A stretch of 64,000 bases of DNA, taken from NCBI RefSeq assembly GCF_000344805.1, contig NC_020453.1:2852001-2916000 (forward strand), read 5' to 3'. The first letter of the stretch is position 1. The number at the start of each line of letters is the position of its first letter. The notes beneath the pieces are model-generated. The model searched no databases. It saw nothing but the letters and a program-made list of their open reading frames with translations, and was not told the origin of the DNA. This document shows, in pieces, positions 17,525-25,575 of the stretch. The DNA comes from Bradyrhizobium oligotrophicum S58. GTDB lineage: Bacteria; Pseudomonadota; Alphaproteobacteria; Rhizobiales; Xanthobacteraceae. Both the position numbers and the translations under genes were made by a program.

Positions 17525-19744
17525 TTGGCAAGCGATGTCGGGTCCCGCGCATTTCAGAATGCGCGGCTGCAGAAGAAGCACCGCAAGCAGGCTGATGAGC
17601 TGCTGCCGCGTGCCGTCGCGGCCTATCGCGCCGGCCGTCCGGCCGAAGCGCAGGCAATCTGTGGGCAGGTGCTGGCGCTGTTGCCCGATCATTTCGACGC
17701 CCTGCATCTGCTCGGCGTGGTGGCGCTCGATGGCGGTCAGCTCGATCTCGCGGAGCAGGCTTTGACGAAGGCCGTCGAGATCGATCCGCGTCACGCCGAG
17801 GCGCTCTCCAATCTCGGTCTCGCGCTGTTCAACCGCAAGCGCTTCGAGGATGCGCGCAAATGCCAGGAGCGGGCGATCGCGTTGAAGCCTAACATGGTCG
17901 TCGCGCTCACCGGCCTCGGCAACACGCTGATGCGGCTGGGCCGTCCGGAGGAGGCGATCGCTGCGCATGACCGGGCGATCGCGCTGAAGCCGGATTACGC
18001 CGACGCCTACTGCAATCGCGGCATGGCGCTGCTGCCGCTTGCGCGCAATGTGGAGGCCAATCAGAGCTTCGACCGCGCGCTCTCTCTCAATCCGCGCCAC
18101 ATGGAGGCGATGTTCGGCAAGGGATTGGCCAGCATCAACCTGCGCCATTCCAATGACGCGCTCGCTGCGTTCGATGCCGCGCTCGCGATCAGGCCGCACG
18201 CGGCGCAGGTGTTGGCGCAGCGCGGCCGTCTGCACCAGCAGGCCGGGCGGTTCGATCCCGCCATGGCCGACTTCACAGCGGCACTGGCGATCGATCCGCG
18301 GCAGGACATGGCGCTGCTGGGCTTCGCCCAGCTGAGCGTGATCAAGGACAACATCGCGCCGGCGATGGACGCCTGCCGCAAGGTGCTGGAGCAGAATCCG
18401 GAATCGGAGGTGGCCTGGACCTGGCTCGGCGAATGCTTCTGCAAGCAGGGCGATCTCGCCACCGCCTTGCAGCACTTCGAGCGCGCGCTCGAGATCAAGC
18501 CGGACTTTGGTGATGCGATCACCGCGAAGATATTCCTGCTCGACTTCATGCCGGACACCGACTTCGCTCAGCACCAGGCGGTGCGCCGGGAATGGTGGAC
18601 CAGGATCGGCAGCAAGATCACCCGCAGGCCGCCGCCGCTTCGCGACCGCGATCCGGAGCGGCGGCTCACCATCGGCTACGTCTCGTCCGATTTCAGGAAT
18701 CACTCGGCTGCGCTGGTGTTCCTGCCGGTGCTGCGCCACCACGATCACAAGGCCTTCAAGGTCGTCTGCTACTCCTGCTCGCCGCTGCAGGACGGCATGA
18801 CCGAGCGCTGCCGCGCGGCCGCGGACCTCTGGGTCGACGCCTGGCAGATGTCCGACGAGGAGCTGACCGATCGCATCGCGGCCGACGAGGTCGACATCCT
18901 GGTCGATCTCTCCGGCCATTCCGCCGGCAACCGGCTGCCGGTGTTTGCCCGCAAGCCGGCGCCGGTCCAGGTCACCGCCTGGGGCAGCGGCACCGGCACG
19001 GGGCTTCCGACCATCGACTATTTCTTCGCCGATCCGGTGACGGTGCCGGAGGAGGCGCGCCCTCTGTTTGCCGAACAGGTCTATGACCTGCCGGCCGTGA
19101 TCACCACCGATCCGCTGCAGGGGTGGCAACCGACGCCGCTGCCGATGCTGCGCAACGGCTACGTCACCTTCGGCGTGTTCAACCGCATCGACAAGATCTC
19201 CGACCCCGCGCTTGCGCTCTGGTCGCGTCTGATGGGCGCGCTGCCGGACTCGCGCATCGTCATCAAGAACGGCGCGCTCGATGAGCCCTTGCTGCGCGAT
19301 GGCCTCGTCGCGCGGTTCGTGGCGCATGGCATCGCGCAGGAGCGCATCACCTGCCTCGGTCTCTCGACGCGCGATCAGCACATCGCGCAGTTCGCCGCGA
19401 TCGACATGTCGCTCGATCCGTTCCCGCAGAACGGCGGCGTCAGCACCTGGGAATCGCTGCAGGCCGGCGTGCCCGTGATCGCCAAGCTCGGCCACGGCGC
19501 CGCGGCGCGCGCGGCCGCGGCCATCAACACCGCGGTCGGGCTCGGCGAGTTCGTGGCGGAGGACGATGACGGCTACATCGCCATCGCCCTCAGATATGCA
19601 GCGCAGCCCGCGGAGCTGGCGAAGCTGCGCGCGGAGCTGCCGGCGATGGTTGCCGGCTCTGCGGCGGGCGACGTCGAGACCTACACGCGCAAGGTCGAGG
19701 AGGGCTATCGTCTGTTCTGGCACCACTACTGCGCCTCCTCCTGA
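17525..19744 (+). CDS. TPR / OGT-like (GT41) protein, paralogue 4
   Basis: Protein of 739 residues from a TTG preceded by GGAGG at 17513-17517, the same spacing as in paralogue 3. About nine TPRs are followed by the GT41 region with the candidate catalytic His near residue 393 (SSDFRNHSAAL) and the candidate UDP-binding Lys near residue 558 (FNRIDKIS). In human OGT the donor-site segment reads NGHTTGMD; all four paralogues here read NGGVSTWE, replacing several donor-contacting residues, so the nucleotide sugar may not be UDP-GlcNAc. The gene ends 9 bases before the stop of the convergent DUF1223 gene. Confidence 0.85.
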   Translation: MASDVGSRAFQNARLQKKHRKQADELLPRAVAAYRAGRPAEAQAICGQVLALLPDHFDALHLLGVVALDGGQLDLAEQALTKAVEIDPRHAEALSNLGLALFNRKRFEDARKCQERAIALKPNMVVALTGLGNTLMRLGRPEEAIAAHDRAIALKPDYADAYCNRGMALLPLARNVEANQSFDRALSLNPRHMEAMFGKGLASINLRHSNDALAAFDAALAIRPHAAQVLAQRGRLHQQAGRFDPAMADFTAALAIDPRQDMALLGFAQLSVIKDNIAPAMDACRKVLEQNPESEVAWTWLGECFCKQGDLATALQHFERALEIKPDFGDAITAKIFLLDFMPDTDFAQHQAVRREWWTRIGSKITRRPPPLRDRDPERRLTIGYVSSDFRNHSAALVFLPVLRHHDHKAFKVVCYSCSPLQDGMTERCRAAADLWVDAWQMSDEELTDRIAADEVDILVDLSGHSAGNRLPVFARKPAPVQVTAWGSGTGTGLPTIDYFFADPVTVPEEARPLFAEQVYDLPAVITTDPLQGWQPTPLPMLRNGYVTFGVFNRIDKISDPALALWSRLMGALPDSRIVIKNGALDEPLLRDGLVARFVAHGIAQERITCLGLSTRDQHIAQFAAIDMSLDPFPQNGGVSTWESLQAGVPVIAKLGHGAAARAAAAINTAVGLGEFVAEDDDGYIAIALRYAAQPAELAKLRAELPAMVAGSAAGDVETYTRKVEEGYRLFWHHYCASS

Positions 19745-19753
19745 CCTCGGCAA

Positions 19754-20464
19754 CTATAGCCGCGCGGCACCGACGATGCGCCCGTCCGCCGCTTCGAGAA
19801 TCACCGCGGCGTCCTCGCCTTCGGGCATCGGCTCGGACAGGCGCAGCGCGGTGCCGCTCCAATCCGCCAGCGCGCGGACCGAGCGCACCACGTTCAGCTC
19901 CTCCAGCGTGCGACCGCCATTCTCGCCGCGGCCGATCGCCGTTTCATGCCGATGATCGAAGCCGACCAGGAGGACGCGGCCGCGTCCTTCACCGCCGCCG
20001 ACTTCGACCGTGAGCTTGTCGCCATGGCGTGCAAGCTTGAGCGGCGTCGCGGTGGCGCGCGCGGCTCTGGCGCGATCGATCGCGGGGCCGACCTCGGCCC
20101 TGTTTGATCCGACATGGCTGGTGACGCCGTCGACGACGATCTCCGGCGTGTAGGAGCCGTCGCCGAAGCGGCTGCCGTAGCGGGCCTGGCGGTCGGTGGC
20201 GGCCGGTAATGAGAACGGATCCTTCCAGCCCAGCCGGTCCCAATAGGTGACGTGAAAGGCGAGGGGCAGCACGTCGCGGCGCTGCCGCACCATCTCGTTC
20301 AGATAGGCATTTGCAGGCGGGCAGGAGGAGCAGCCCTGCGAGGTGAAAAGCTCGATGACGACGGGCCGATCCGTTGCGGCAGCCGATGGCGACCACGGGG
20401 CAAATGATGCGAGCAGCACGGCGAAGGTGGAGGCACGGCGGAGCGAGGCGAGGCTGAGGGTCAT
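19754..20464 (-). CDS. secreted DUF1223 (thioredoxin-fold) protein
   Basis: Protein of 236 residues with a signal peptide (cleavage near residue 30, ...SPSAAA). The mature chain begins with the DUF1223 core: VIELFTSQGCSSCPPAN, giving a CxxC pair at Cys45/Cys48, then HVTYWDRLGWKDPF and YTPEIVVDG, where the Pro is in the cis-Pro position of thioredoxin folds. The family is common in rhizobia and its role is unknown; a periplasmic thiol-disulfide role is a reasonable guess. GGGAGA lies 7 bases upstream of the ATG. It is convergent with the last OGT paralogue and probably unrelated to it. Confidence 0.85.
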   Translation of the reverse strand: MTLSLASLRRASTFAVLLASFAPWSPSAAATDRPVVIELFTSQGCSSCPPANAYLNEMVRQRRDVLPLAFHVTYWDRLGWKDPFSLPAATDRQARYGSRFGDGSYTPEIVVDGVTSHVGSNRAEVGPAIDRARAARATATPLKLARHGDKLTVEVGGGEGRGRVLLVGFDHRHETAIGRGENGGRTLEELNVVRSVRALADWSGTALRLSEPMPEGEDAAVILEAADGRIVGAARL

Positions 20465-20824
20465 GGGTGTTCTCCCGCGAGGTGACGTGATCTCCTTCGC
20501 TGCTGGGATCCACAGCGTTACCTCCAGCTGCAGCCCACACGCAGGCGTGAAGACGCATCAACCGTTACCTTCGAAGCCTGTCGTGACGCGTGAGCGGGGC
20601 CTTGTCCACACGCGAAGGCCACGACGCAGGTCCTTCAAAACACACCGTTTTTCGTCGGCTATGAATGTAACTTTCTGAATCAAATCGTGTCCTGAAAAGA
20701 CTTTCCGCATTCGCCTCGCTTGGGGCGGCGTGCTAGGAGAGCTTCGACCGGTGATTTGCAGTTCGTTAACCGTTACGGCCAATCCGTGACGTCGCAACCC
20801 GGGGACATTGATGGGGTCGATGAC
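20465..20824. other. 360-base gap between divergent genes, no gene seen
   Basis: This gap separates the divergent DUF1223 and Gfo/Idh genes and must hold both promoters. I see no convincing -35/-10 pair, hairpin or RNA gene in it. An in-frame start at 20720 for the downstream gene would encode an unconserved leader and was not used. A GTTAAC element at 20765-20770 resembles half of a CtrA site but has no properly spaced partner. Confidence 0.4.
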
Positions 20825-21832
20825 ATGAGTTCCAAGGGGGCGGGCCACAAGGCCGAGCTGAGGCAGGCGCTGCGAGTAGGCGTCATCGGGGCCGGCGTGA
20901 TGGGCAGCAATCATGCCCGTGTGCTCGCCGGACTGCCTGACGTACACCTCGTCGGCGTCGTCGATCCGCTTCCGGCCCATCGCACCCGCGTCACCGAGCT
21001 TGCGAACTGCCCGACCTTCGAGACCCTCGATCAGCTCGCCGCCGAAGGCGTCGACGCCGTCACCATTGCCGCTCCGACGCACCTGCATCATGAGCTCGCG
21101 CTCGCCTGCATCGCGCGCAAGGTGCATCTGATGGTCGAGAAGCCGATCGCCTCGACGGTGGACGAGGGCAGGGAGATCGTCTCGGCCGCGCATCGCGCCG
21201 GCGTCACCCTGATGATCGGCCATGTCGAGCGCTTCAATCCGGCGGTGGCCGCGATCAAGAAGGCGATCGCCGGCGAGGACATCTTGTCGATCGCCATCAC
21301 CCGCGTCGGCCCGTTCCCGCCGCGCATGTCGAATGTCGGCGTCGTCATCGATCTCGCCGTGCACGACATCGATCTGATCCGCTGGTTCACCGAATCCGAC
21401 ATCATCGAGGTGCAGCCGCAGCTGTCGAGCGCGGTGGCCGAGCGCGAGGACATCGCGCTGCTGCAGTTCCGCACTGCGTCGGGCGTGCTCGCCCACATCA
21501 ATACCAACTGGCTGACGCCGTTCAAGGCGCGCAACGTCACCGTGGCGACCCGCGGCAAGTACATCATGGGCGATCTGCTCACCCGCCAGGTCACCGAGTG
21601 CTTCGGCTTCAAGCCGGATGGCAGCTACTCGATGCGGCATCTGCCCGTCGGCCATGACGAGCCGCTGCGCGCCGAACTGATCGCCTTCCTGCACGCGGTG
21701 CGCTCGGGCACGGCGCCCGCCGTGACCGGCGACGAGGGCGTCGCGAGTCTCGCGATCGCCACGCAGTGCCTGGAAACTTCGAGCCATCGCCCGGCCGAGG
21801 CCGCCGCAGCCAAGCGGCGCGCCGTCGGCTAG
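20825..21832 (+). CDS. Gfo/Idh/MocA-family NAD-dependent sugar oxidoreductase
   Basis: Protein of 335 residues from the ATG at 20825, which puts the Rossmann motif VGVIGAGVMGSNHA at residues 18-31. MVEKPIAS, near residues 103-110, is the EKP motif of the family, and VVIDLAVHDIDLIRWF carries the conserved active-site Asp and His. The closest functional type appears to be UDP-GlcNAc 3-dehydrogenase (WlbA-like), because the next gene encodes a sugar aminotransferase and the two together would make a 3-amino sugar nucleotide. That pairing is inference. The aminotransferase start lies 55 bases downstream. Confidence 0.8.
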   Translation: MSSKGAGHKAELRQALRVGVIGAGVMGSNHARVLAGLPDVHLVGVVDPLPAHRTRVTELANCPTFETLDQLAAEGVDAVTIAAPTHLHHELALACIARKVHLMVEKPIASTVDEGREIVSAAHRAGVTLMIGHVERFNPAVAAIKKAIAGEDILSIAITRVGPFPPRMSNVGVVIDLAVHDIDLIRWFTESDIIEVQPQLSSAVAEREDIALLQFRTASGVLAHINTNWLTPFKARNVTVATRGKYIMGDLLTRQVTECFGFKPDGSYSMRHLPVGHDEPLRAELIAFLHAVRSGTAPAVTGDEGVASLAIATQCLETSSHRPAEAAAAKRRAVG

Positions 21833-21887
21833 CCGGCCCGGCCTTCGCTTCACCCTCATTTCCGTTTCCGAACCTTTGTCAGAGCTC

Positions 21888-23039
21888 ATGAACCAGCACC
21901 TGCGTCATCAGCCCATTCCGTTCATCGACACCGCCGCGCAGCGCCAGCGGCTCGGCAAGTCGCTCGACGACGCCGTCGCCCGCGTGCTCGCGCATTGCCA
22001 GTTCCTCGGCGGCCCCGAAATCATCCAGCTCGAAGCGGAGCTCGCAGCCTACTGCGGCGCCAAATATGCGGTGAGCTGCTCCAGCGGCACCGACGCGCTG
22101 CTGATGGTGCTGATGGCCCAGGGCATCGGCCCGGGCGACGCCGTGCTGTGCCCGTCCTTCACCTTCTGCGCGACCGGCGAAGCCGTGGCGCTGACCGGCG
22201 CCACGCCGGTGTTCGTCGACGTGCTGGAGGAGACCTTCAACATCGATCCGGCCTCGCTTCGCCGCGGCATTGCGACCGCCAAGCGCCTTGGCCTCAAGCC
22301 CAAGGCGGTGATCCCCGTCGATCTGTTCGGCCAGAGCGCCGACCATGATGCGGTGGCCGCGATCGCTGGGGATGAGGGCCTGTTCGTGCTCGACGACGCC
22401 GCGCAAGGCTTTGGCGCCAGCTACAAGGGCCGCCGCATCGGCACCTTCGGGCTCGCGACCGCCACCAGCTTCTATCCGGCCAAGCCGCTCGGCTGCTTCG
22501 GCGACGGCGGCGCCATCCTCACCGATGATGCCGGCCTGCTGGAGCGCCTGCGCAGCGTGCGCGCCCATGGCGGCGGCAGCGACAAATACGACAATGTCCG
22601 CCTCGGCCTCACCGCGCGGCTCGACACCATCCAGGCCGCGGTCCTGATCGAGAAGCTCAAGATTTTCGACGACGAGATCGCCGTCCGCAACGCGGTGGCC
22701 GAGCGCTACACGGCGGCACTCGCCGATGTGGTCAAGGTGCCGCGCCTCGCCGAAGGCTGCACCTCGGTCTGGGCGCAATACACCATCCGCCTGCCCAAGG
22801 GCGTCGATCGCGACACCTTCGCTGCGGCGTTGAAGGCGCAGGGTGTTCCGACCGCGATCTATTATCCGAAGTCGATGCACCAGCAGACCGCCTACCGGAT
22901 CTTCCCGTCCGCCGATGGCGGCCTGCCGGTCAGCGAGCAGCTCTCCGCTGACGTCATCAGCCTGCCGATGCACGCCTATCTGGACGAGCCGACGCAAGGG
23001 CGCATCATCGACGTCGTCCGCGGCGCCGTGGCGGCTTAA
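21888..23039 (+). CDS. DegT/DnrJ/EryC1/StrS-family sugar aminotransferase
   Basis: Protein of 383 residues from the ATG at 21888; a TTG four codons upstream is also possible. It is a PLP-dependent transaminase that aminates keto-sugar nucleotides. CSSGTDALLMVL binds the PLP phosphate, DDAAQGFGA contains the Asp that contacts the pyridine nitrogen, and Lys199 in SFYPAKPLGCFGDGG is the Schiff-base lysine. With the oxidoreductase upstream it would convert a UDP-HexNAc into a diamino sugar nucleotide. This could serve the glycan genes or donate to the OGT-like enzymes; neither is shown. Confidence 0.88.
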   Translation: MNQHLRHQPIPFIDTAAQRQRLGKSLDDAVARVLAHCQFLGGPEIIQLEAELAAYCGAKYAVSCSSGTDALLMVLMAQGIGPGDAVLCPSFTFCATGEAVALTGATPVFVDVLEETFNIDPASLRRGIATAKRLGLKPKAVIPVDLFGQSADHDAVAAIAGDEGLFVLDDAAQGFGASYKGRRIGTFGLATATSFYPAKPLGCFGDGGAILTDDAGLLERLRSVRAHGGGSDKYDNVRLGLTARLDTIQAAVLIEKLKIFDDEIAVRNAVAERYTAALADVVKVPRLAEGCTSVWAQYTIRLPKGVDRDTFAAALKAQGVPTAIYYPKSMHQQTAYRIFPSADGGLPVSEQLSADVISLPMHAYLDEPTQGRIIDVVRGAVAA

Positions 23040-23130
23040 AGTCTCACGCATCGCGACACCGCCGTTTCGCTTACGGCGTCGTGTCAACAGCCAGGCCGCT
23101 GATCTGCCCGGCTGATAGCGCCAACTAACA

Positions 23131-23281
23131 CTGTCGTCCCGGCGAACGCCGGGACCCATACCGCGTGATGTATGAAACGGGCAGGCGGCCCGTCCCGCGC
23201 GCCCCATCGACGGTACGGAGTATGGATCCCGGATCGGCGCCCGCCGCCGCTTCGCGCCGGCAGGCTTGTCCGGGACGACAG
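23131..23281. repeat. palindromic intergenic repeat (GTCCCGGCGAACGCCGGGAC type)
   Basis: CTGTCGTCCCGG at 23131-23142 is the exact reverse complement of 23270-23281. Inside it, CCGGGACCCATA is mirrored imperfectly by TATGGATCCCGG. Elements of this kind are scattered between genes in Bradyrhizobium and can be read as spurious short ORFs. It lies in the 1059-base gap 23040-24098, which holds three repeats, one possible small ORF and a tRNA-like fragment. Confidence 0.75.
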
Positions 23282-23350
23282 CGGAATGCGTGATACGCGT
23301 CTCGCCTTCCCACCGGCGTCGCAAGTGCTGACGCGGGACCTGCATACTCA

Positions 23351-23435
23351 CCGTCATTGCGAGCGAAGCGAAGCAATCCAGAGTCCCGCACGCGACTCTG
23401 GATTGCTTCGTCGCTTACGCTCCTCGCAATGACGG
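23351..23435. repeat. palindromic intergenic repeat (GTCATTGCGAGCGAAGCGAAGCAATCC type)
   Basis: Two nested perfect arms: CCGTCATTGCGAG at 23351-23363 pairs with 23423-23435, and a 17-base arm at 23368-23384 (CGAAGCAATCCAGAGTC) pairs with 23394-23410. The transcript would fold into one long hairpin. This is the widespread alphaproteobacterial element whose spurious translation contains HCERSEAIQ. Mobilised copies of this type are usually non-coding. Confidence 0.8.
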
Positions 23436-23518
23436 CGATGAGACATGACTCCACTCTCTCGCGGCGCATCTTGCGTCCGAGCTTTGCCCTTAGACCTGCC
23501 CCCTCATCGAAGAGGGCA

Positions 23519-23618
23519 CGGGGAATGCCGGGCGCTGGCCGCACCCATGGCCCGCCAGCTGAAAAAAATGCTGGCGGCAGGAACCACAGGTTCAGCCGAG
23601 GCATCCCGGCATTCCCCG
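23519..23618. repeat. palindromic intergenic repeat with internal hairpin
   Basis: CGGGGAATGCCGGG at 23519-23532 is perfectly reverse-complementary to 23605-23618, and a second hairpin with GCCAGC/GCTGGC arms lies inside near 23554-23575. The surrounding block, up to about 23690, has the composition of the long Bradyrhizobium mosaic repeat. Spurious reading frames cover it on both strands. Confidence 0.7.
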
Positions 23619-23885
23619 CGCGATGGATGGAACGGCTGCTTCGCGTTCTCCCCGGTGCTCCGGGCTTTTTGGCCACCGTCATCGGCACTGCGCTTTGCGC
23701 ATCAGCACCAACTTGGCATCAGCGTCGGGATGCCAGGACCACGCGACTTGACCGTGCGCATCAATGCCGTTCGTCGGCGCGGCAAAACCACGCTGCAACA
23801 TCGACACGCCCACCGCATCCCGCCTCAACGTCCGTGACGACCGCGAAGCGCCCCTCTGATCGAGACGGGACGGCGACATACAATC

Positions 23886-24032
23886 ATGATTTCTGTTAAA
23901 AAGAAAGAGGAATATTTTTCAGAAGCGGGCTGGAGAGAGGATGCGCTTGAAGCGGCTCGTGAAATGAGTTTTTTGGCGCGGGCGGTACGGACAGCGCAAG
24001 GCGGGCTGGAGACCAGCGGGCGGCCTAAATAG
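23886..24032 (+). CDS. possible 48-residue protein, unknown
   Basis: ATG at 23886 opens a frame of 48 codons starting MISVKKKEEYFSEAGWRED and ending at TAG 24030-24032. The first third is AT-rich and Lys/Glu-rich, unlike the surrounding GC-rich repeats. The rest is a predicted amphipathic helix (ALEAAREMSFLARAV). No ribosome-binding site is visible, so it may be a chance frame or a remnant. I do not recognise it. Confidence 0.3.
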   Translation: MISVKKKEEYFSEAGWREDALEAAREMSFLARAVRTAQGGLETSGRPK

Positions 24033-24072
24033 ACCGCGTCGCGCTATCAACTGAGCTGCCCCACGATCCGGC
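24030..24072 (-). pseudogene. tRNA-like 5'-half fragment
   Basis: Read on the minus strand, the segment contains GGGGCAGCTCAGTTGATAGC, which resembles the end of an acceptor stem and the D arm of a tRNA (AGCTCAGTTGGTAGAGC in intact genes). No anticodon arm of normal geometry and no T arm (GGTTCRA) follows, so it cannot be a functional tRNA. It may be a decayed tRNA or a leftover of an attachment site. Confidence 0.3.
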
Positions 24073-24098
24073 CGCGGCTCAAGCCGGCCTTGCACGCT

Positions 24099-25214
24099 CT
24101 AATCCGGTATCCCCCAGGTGCGCCGTCGAAATAATTCGGGCGGCGGCATCACTACATCGAGCGCCAGGGGACTACGATCCAATTTGACGGCGACCAAATT
24201 GTTGCGCTCGTGGAGGTCGGTTTCGATCGCTTTGAGCGGCAAGCCATCTGCCGTGACGCAATCGTATGAATATGATTCACGCCCCGTCTCCTGGTGGATC
24301 GTGCACGCTTCGCCGAGAATCTCGCTATGGCCGCTGTCGGGTGGGCTCGAATAAGAAAACGTACGCAGCGCCTTCTGGATGCTGAGTCGGATCGGCTGGC
24401 CGGCTGCGTCGCTCTCGAACACGATGTTAAGCCGCTGCAGCTCGTTCTTGAACGAAATGGTTCGCTCCGAATTTGCTTTCACATCTTCGGTGGAGGTCCA
24501 GGGAAAGTGTCGCCGTATCGTGCGGGTCCGTACGCCAAAAGGAATGTCTACCGTTGTACTTTGCAGGATCACTGTCACGTCGCCGGGGGGATCGGGCGGA
24601 TTCTCGGGCGGGGGAGTGGTCAACCAGGAGTTCAGATCGAGCTTGCCATCCGGCAACCGCACAGCGTCACGCTCGACCCGTGTCCGCTCAAGCGACGTGA
24701 TTTCAAACGAGTTGCCAGGAGTGAAATCGTTCTCGACGCGGGACCAAAGCTCGATGCCGTCGGGCGTAATGCAGCTCAGTCGCCGCGCGCGCGACGAAAG
24801 AAAGGCCTGCGACAGGTTCCACACCTCGCAGCTTTCGCCAGCGACCACCTCGCTGTCACTTGTCTTGAATGGGTTCTGTCCCCAGCGAATGAGATGCGCG
24901 GAGCCTGAACCGCGCATGACATGCAGCCAGTCATGGCCTTCCCGCTCTGAGGGATCACGAGCAAAGGTGATGATGAGCCCTTCGGGGCCAAAATAGCTGG
25001 TCGAGCGATAGGCGTTTCGGTCGACACCACCATCGACCCGGGTCCAACCACCGTGATAGGTGCGGACCTCGTTGACGACCGGCCCATGGGAAAGCTTGAT
25101 GCGGACACTTGCAACGTAGTCGGGAATATCAGGCCCAGGCAGGAACGGCTGTTCGGTCGCCGATGCCAAACACGACCAAGACAGCGCAAGTATAGCAACA
25201 AAAACTGTTTTCAT
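24099..25214 (-). CDS. secreted protein of unknown function
   Basis: Protein of 371 residues. The ATG at 25214 was chosen because it starts directly with a signal peptide, MKTVFVAILALSWSCLASA; the open frame continues 35 codons upstream without conserved features. The mature part is rich in beta-strand-like segments and contains two similar blocks, each pairing a Cys with an 'ITPDGIELWS' or 'VTADGLPLKA' motif: SCEVWN...LSCITPDG near residues 150-190 and ACTIHQ...YDCVTADG near 320-345. This suggests an internal duplication of a small disulfide-bearing beta unit. I do not recognise a family. Its GC content is lower than that of neighbouring genes, which may mark transfer. Confidence 0.7.
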   Translation of the reverse strand: MKTVFVAILALSWSCLASATEQPFLPGPDIPDYVASVRIKLSHGPVVNEVRTYHGGWTRVDGGVDRNAYRSTSYFGPEGLIITFARDPSEREGHDWLHVMRGSGSAHLIRWGQNPFKTSDSEVVAGESCEVWNLSQAFLSSRARRLSCITPDGIELWSRVENDFTPGNSFEITSLERTRVERDAVRLPDGKLDLNSWLTTPPPENPPDPPGDVTVILQSTTVDIPFGVRTRTIRRHFPWTSTEDVKANSERTISFKNELQRLNIVFESDAAGQPIRLSIQKALRTFSYSSPPDSGHSEILGEACTIHQETGRESYSYDCVTADGLPLKAIETDLHERNNLVAVKLDRSPLALDVVMPPPELFRRRTWGIPD

Positions 25215-25575
25215 CTTTGTCGAGCTCGACGGCAATTGCACGGCGACCGCTGTTGTCGCACATACTGCAACAGCGTTCAAACGCACTCGCCTAGGACCCG
25301 CGTCGAACGCCAGGATCAAGGGCGCGTTGGTCAGACGTCGCTACAACATCAGGCCTCGTTCCGAGAGCCCGCCGAAGTCAGGATTTCAGCCACATGCGAT
25401 AGCCCTGCCGCATGCGAGGAGAAGTTTTCCGAGCGGCGGGCCGCAAAGCCCCGAGATGATGTGTGCCGGTCCTGGCCGGGCTGGGCTGCGAACAGGTCGC
25501 CATACTTTGGCCGCAAGCGCGAATCGCGCACGTTCCCCGCTTCAAACTCCGCGCTCAATGCTCTAGAAGCCCCCC
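25215..25575. other. 361-base gap between divergent genes, no gene seen
   Basis: The gap separates the secreted unknown protein from murJ. I see no RNA gene, strong hairpin or good promoter match. No purine-rich ribosome-binding site precedes the murJ ATG. Confidence 0.35.

Noticed and set aside
12773-19753. Giant minus-strand frame as a real gene
   Set aside because: Its translation is Arg/Asp/Gly-rich and repetitive in step with the sense paralogues, with no family motif; the plus strand encodes three clear TPR-OGT proteins with ribosome-binding sites.
21879-23357. 492-codon minus-strand frame
   Set aside because: Antisense to the DegT aminotransferase and running into repeats.
23172-23899. 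Several 86-187-codon frames in the gap after the aminotransferase gene
   Set aside because: They translate palindromic repeat DNA (for example HCERSEAIQ), a known source of false genes.
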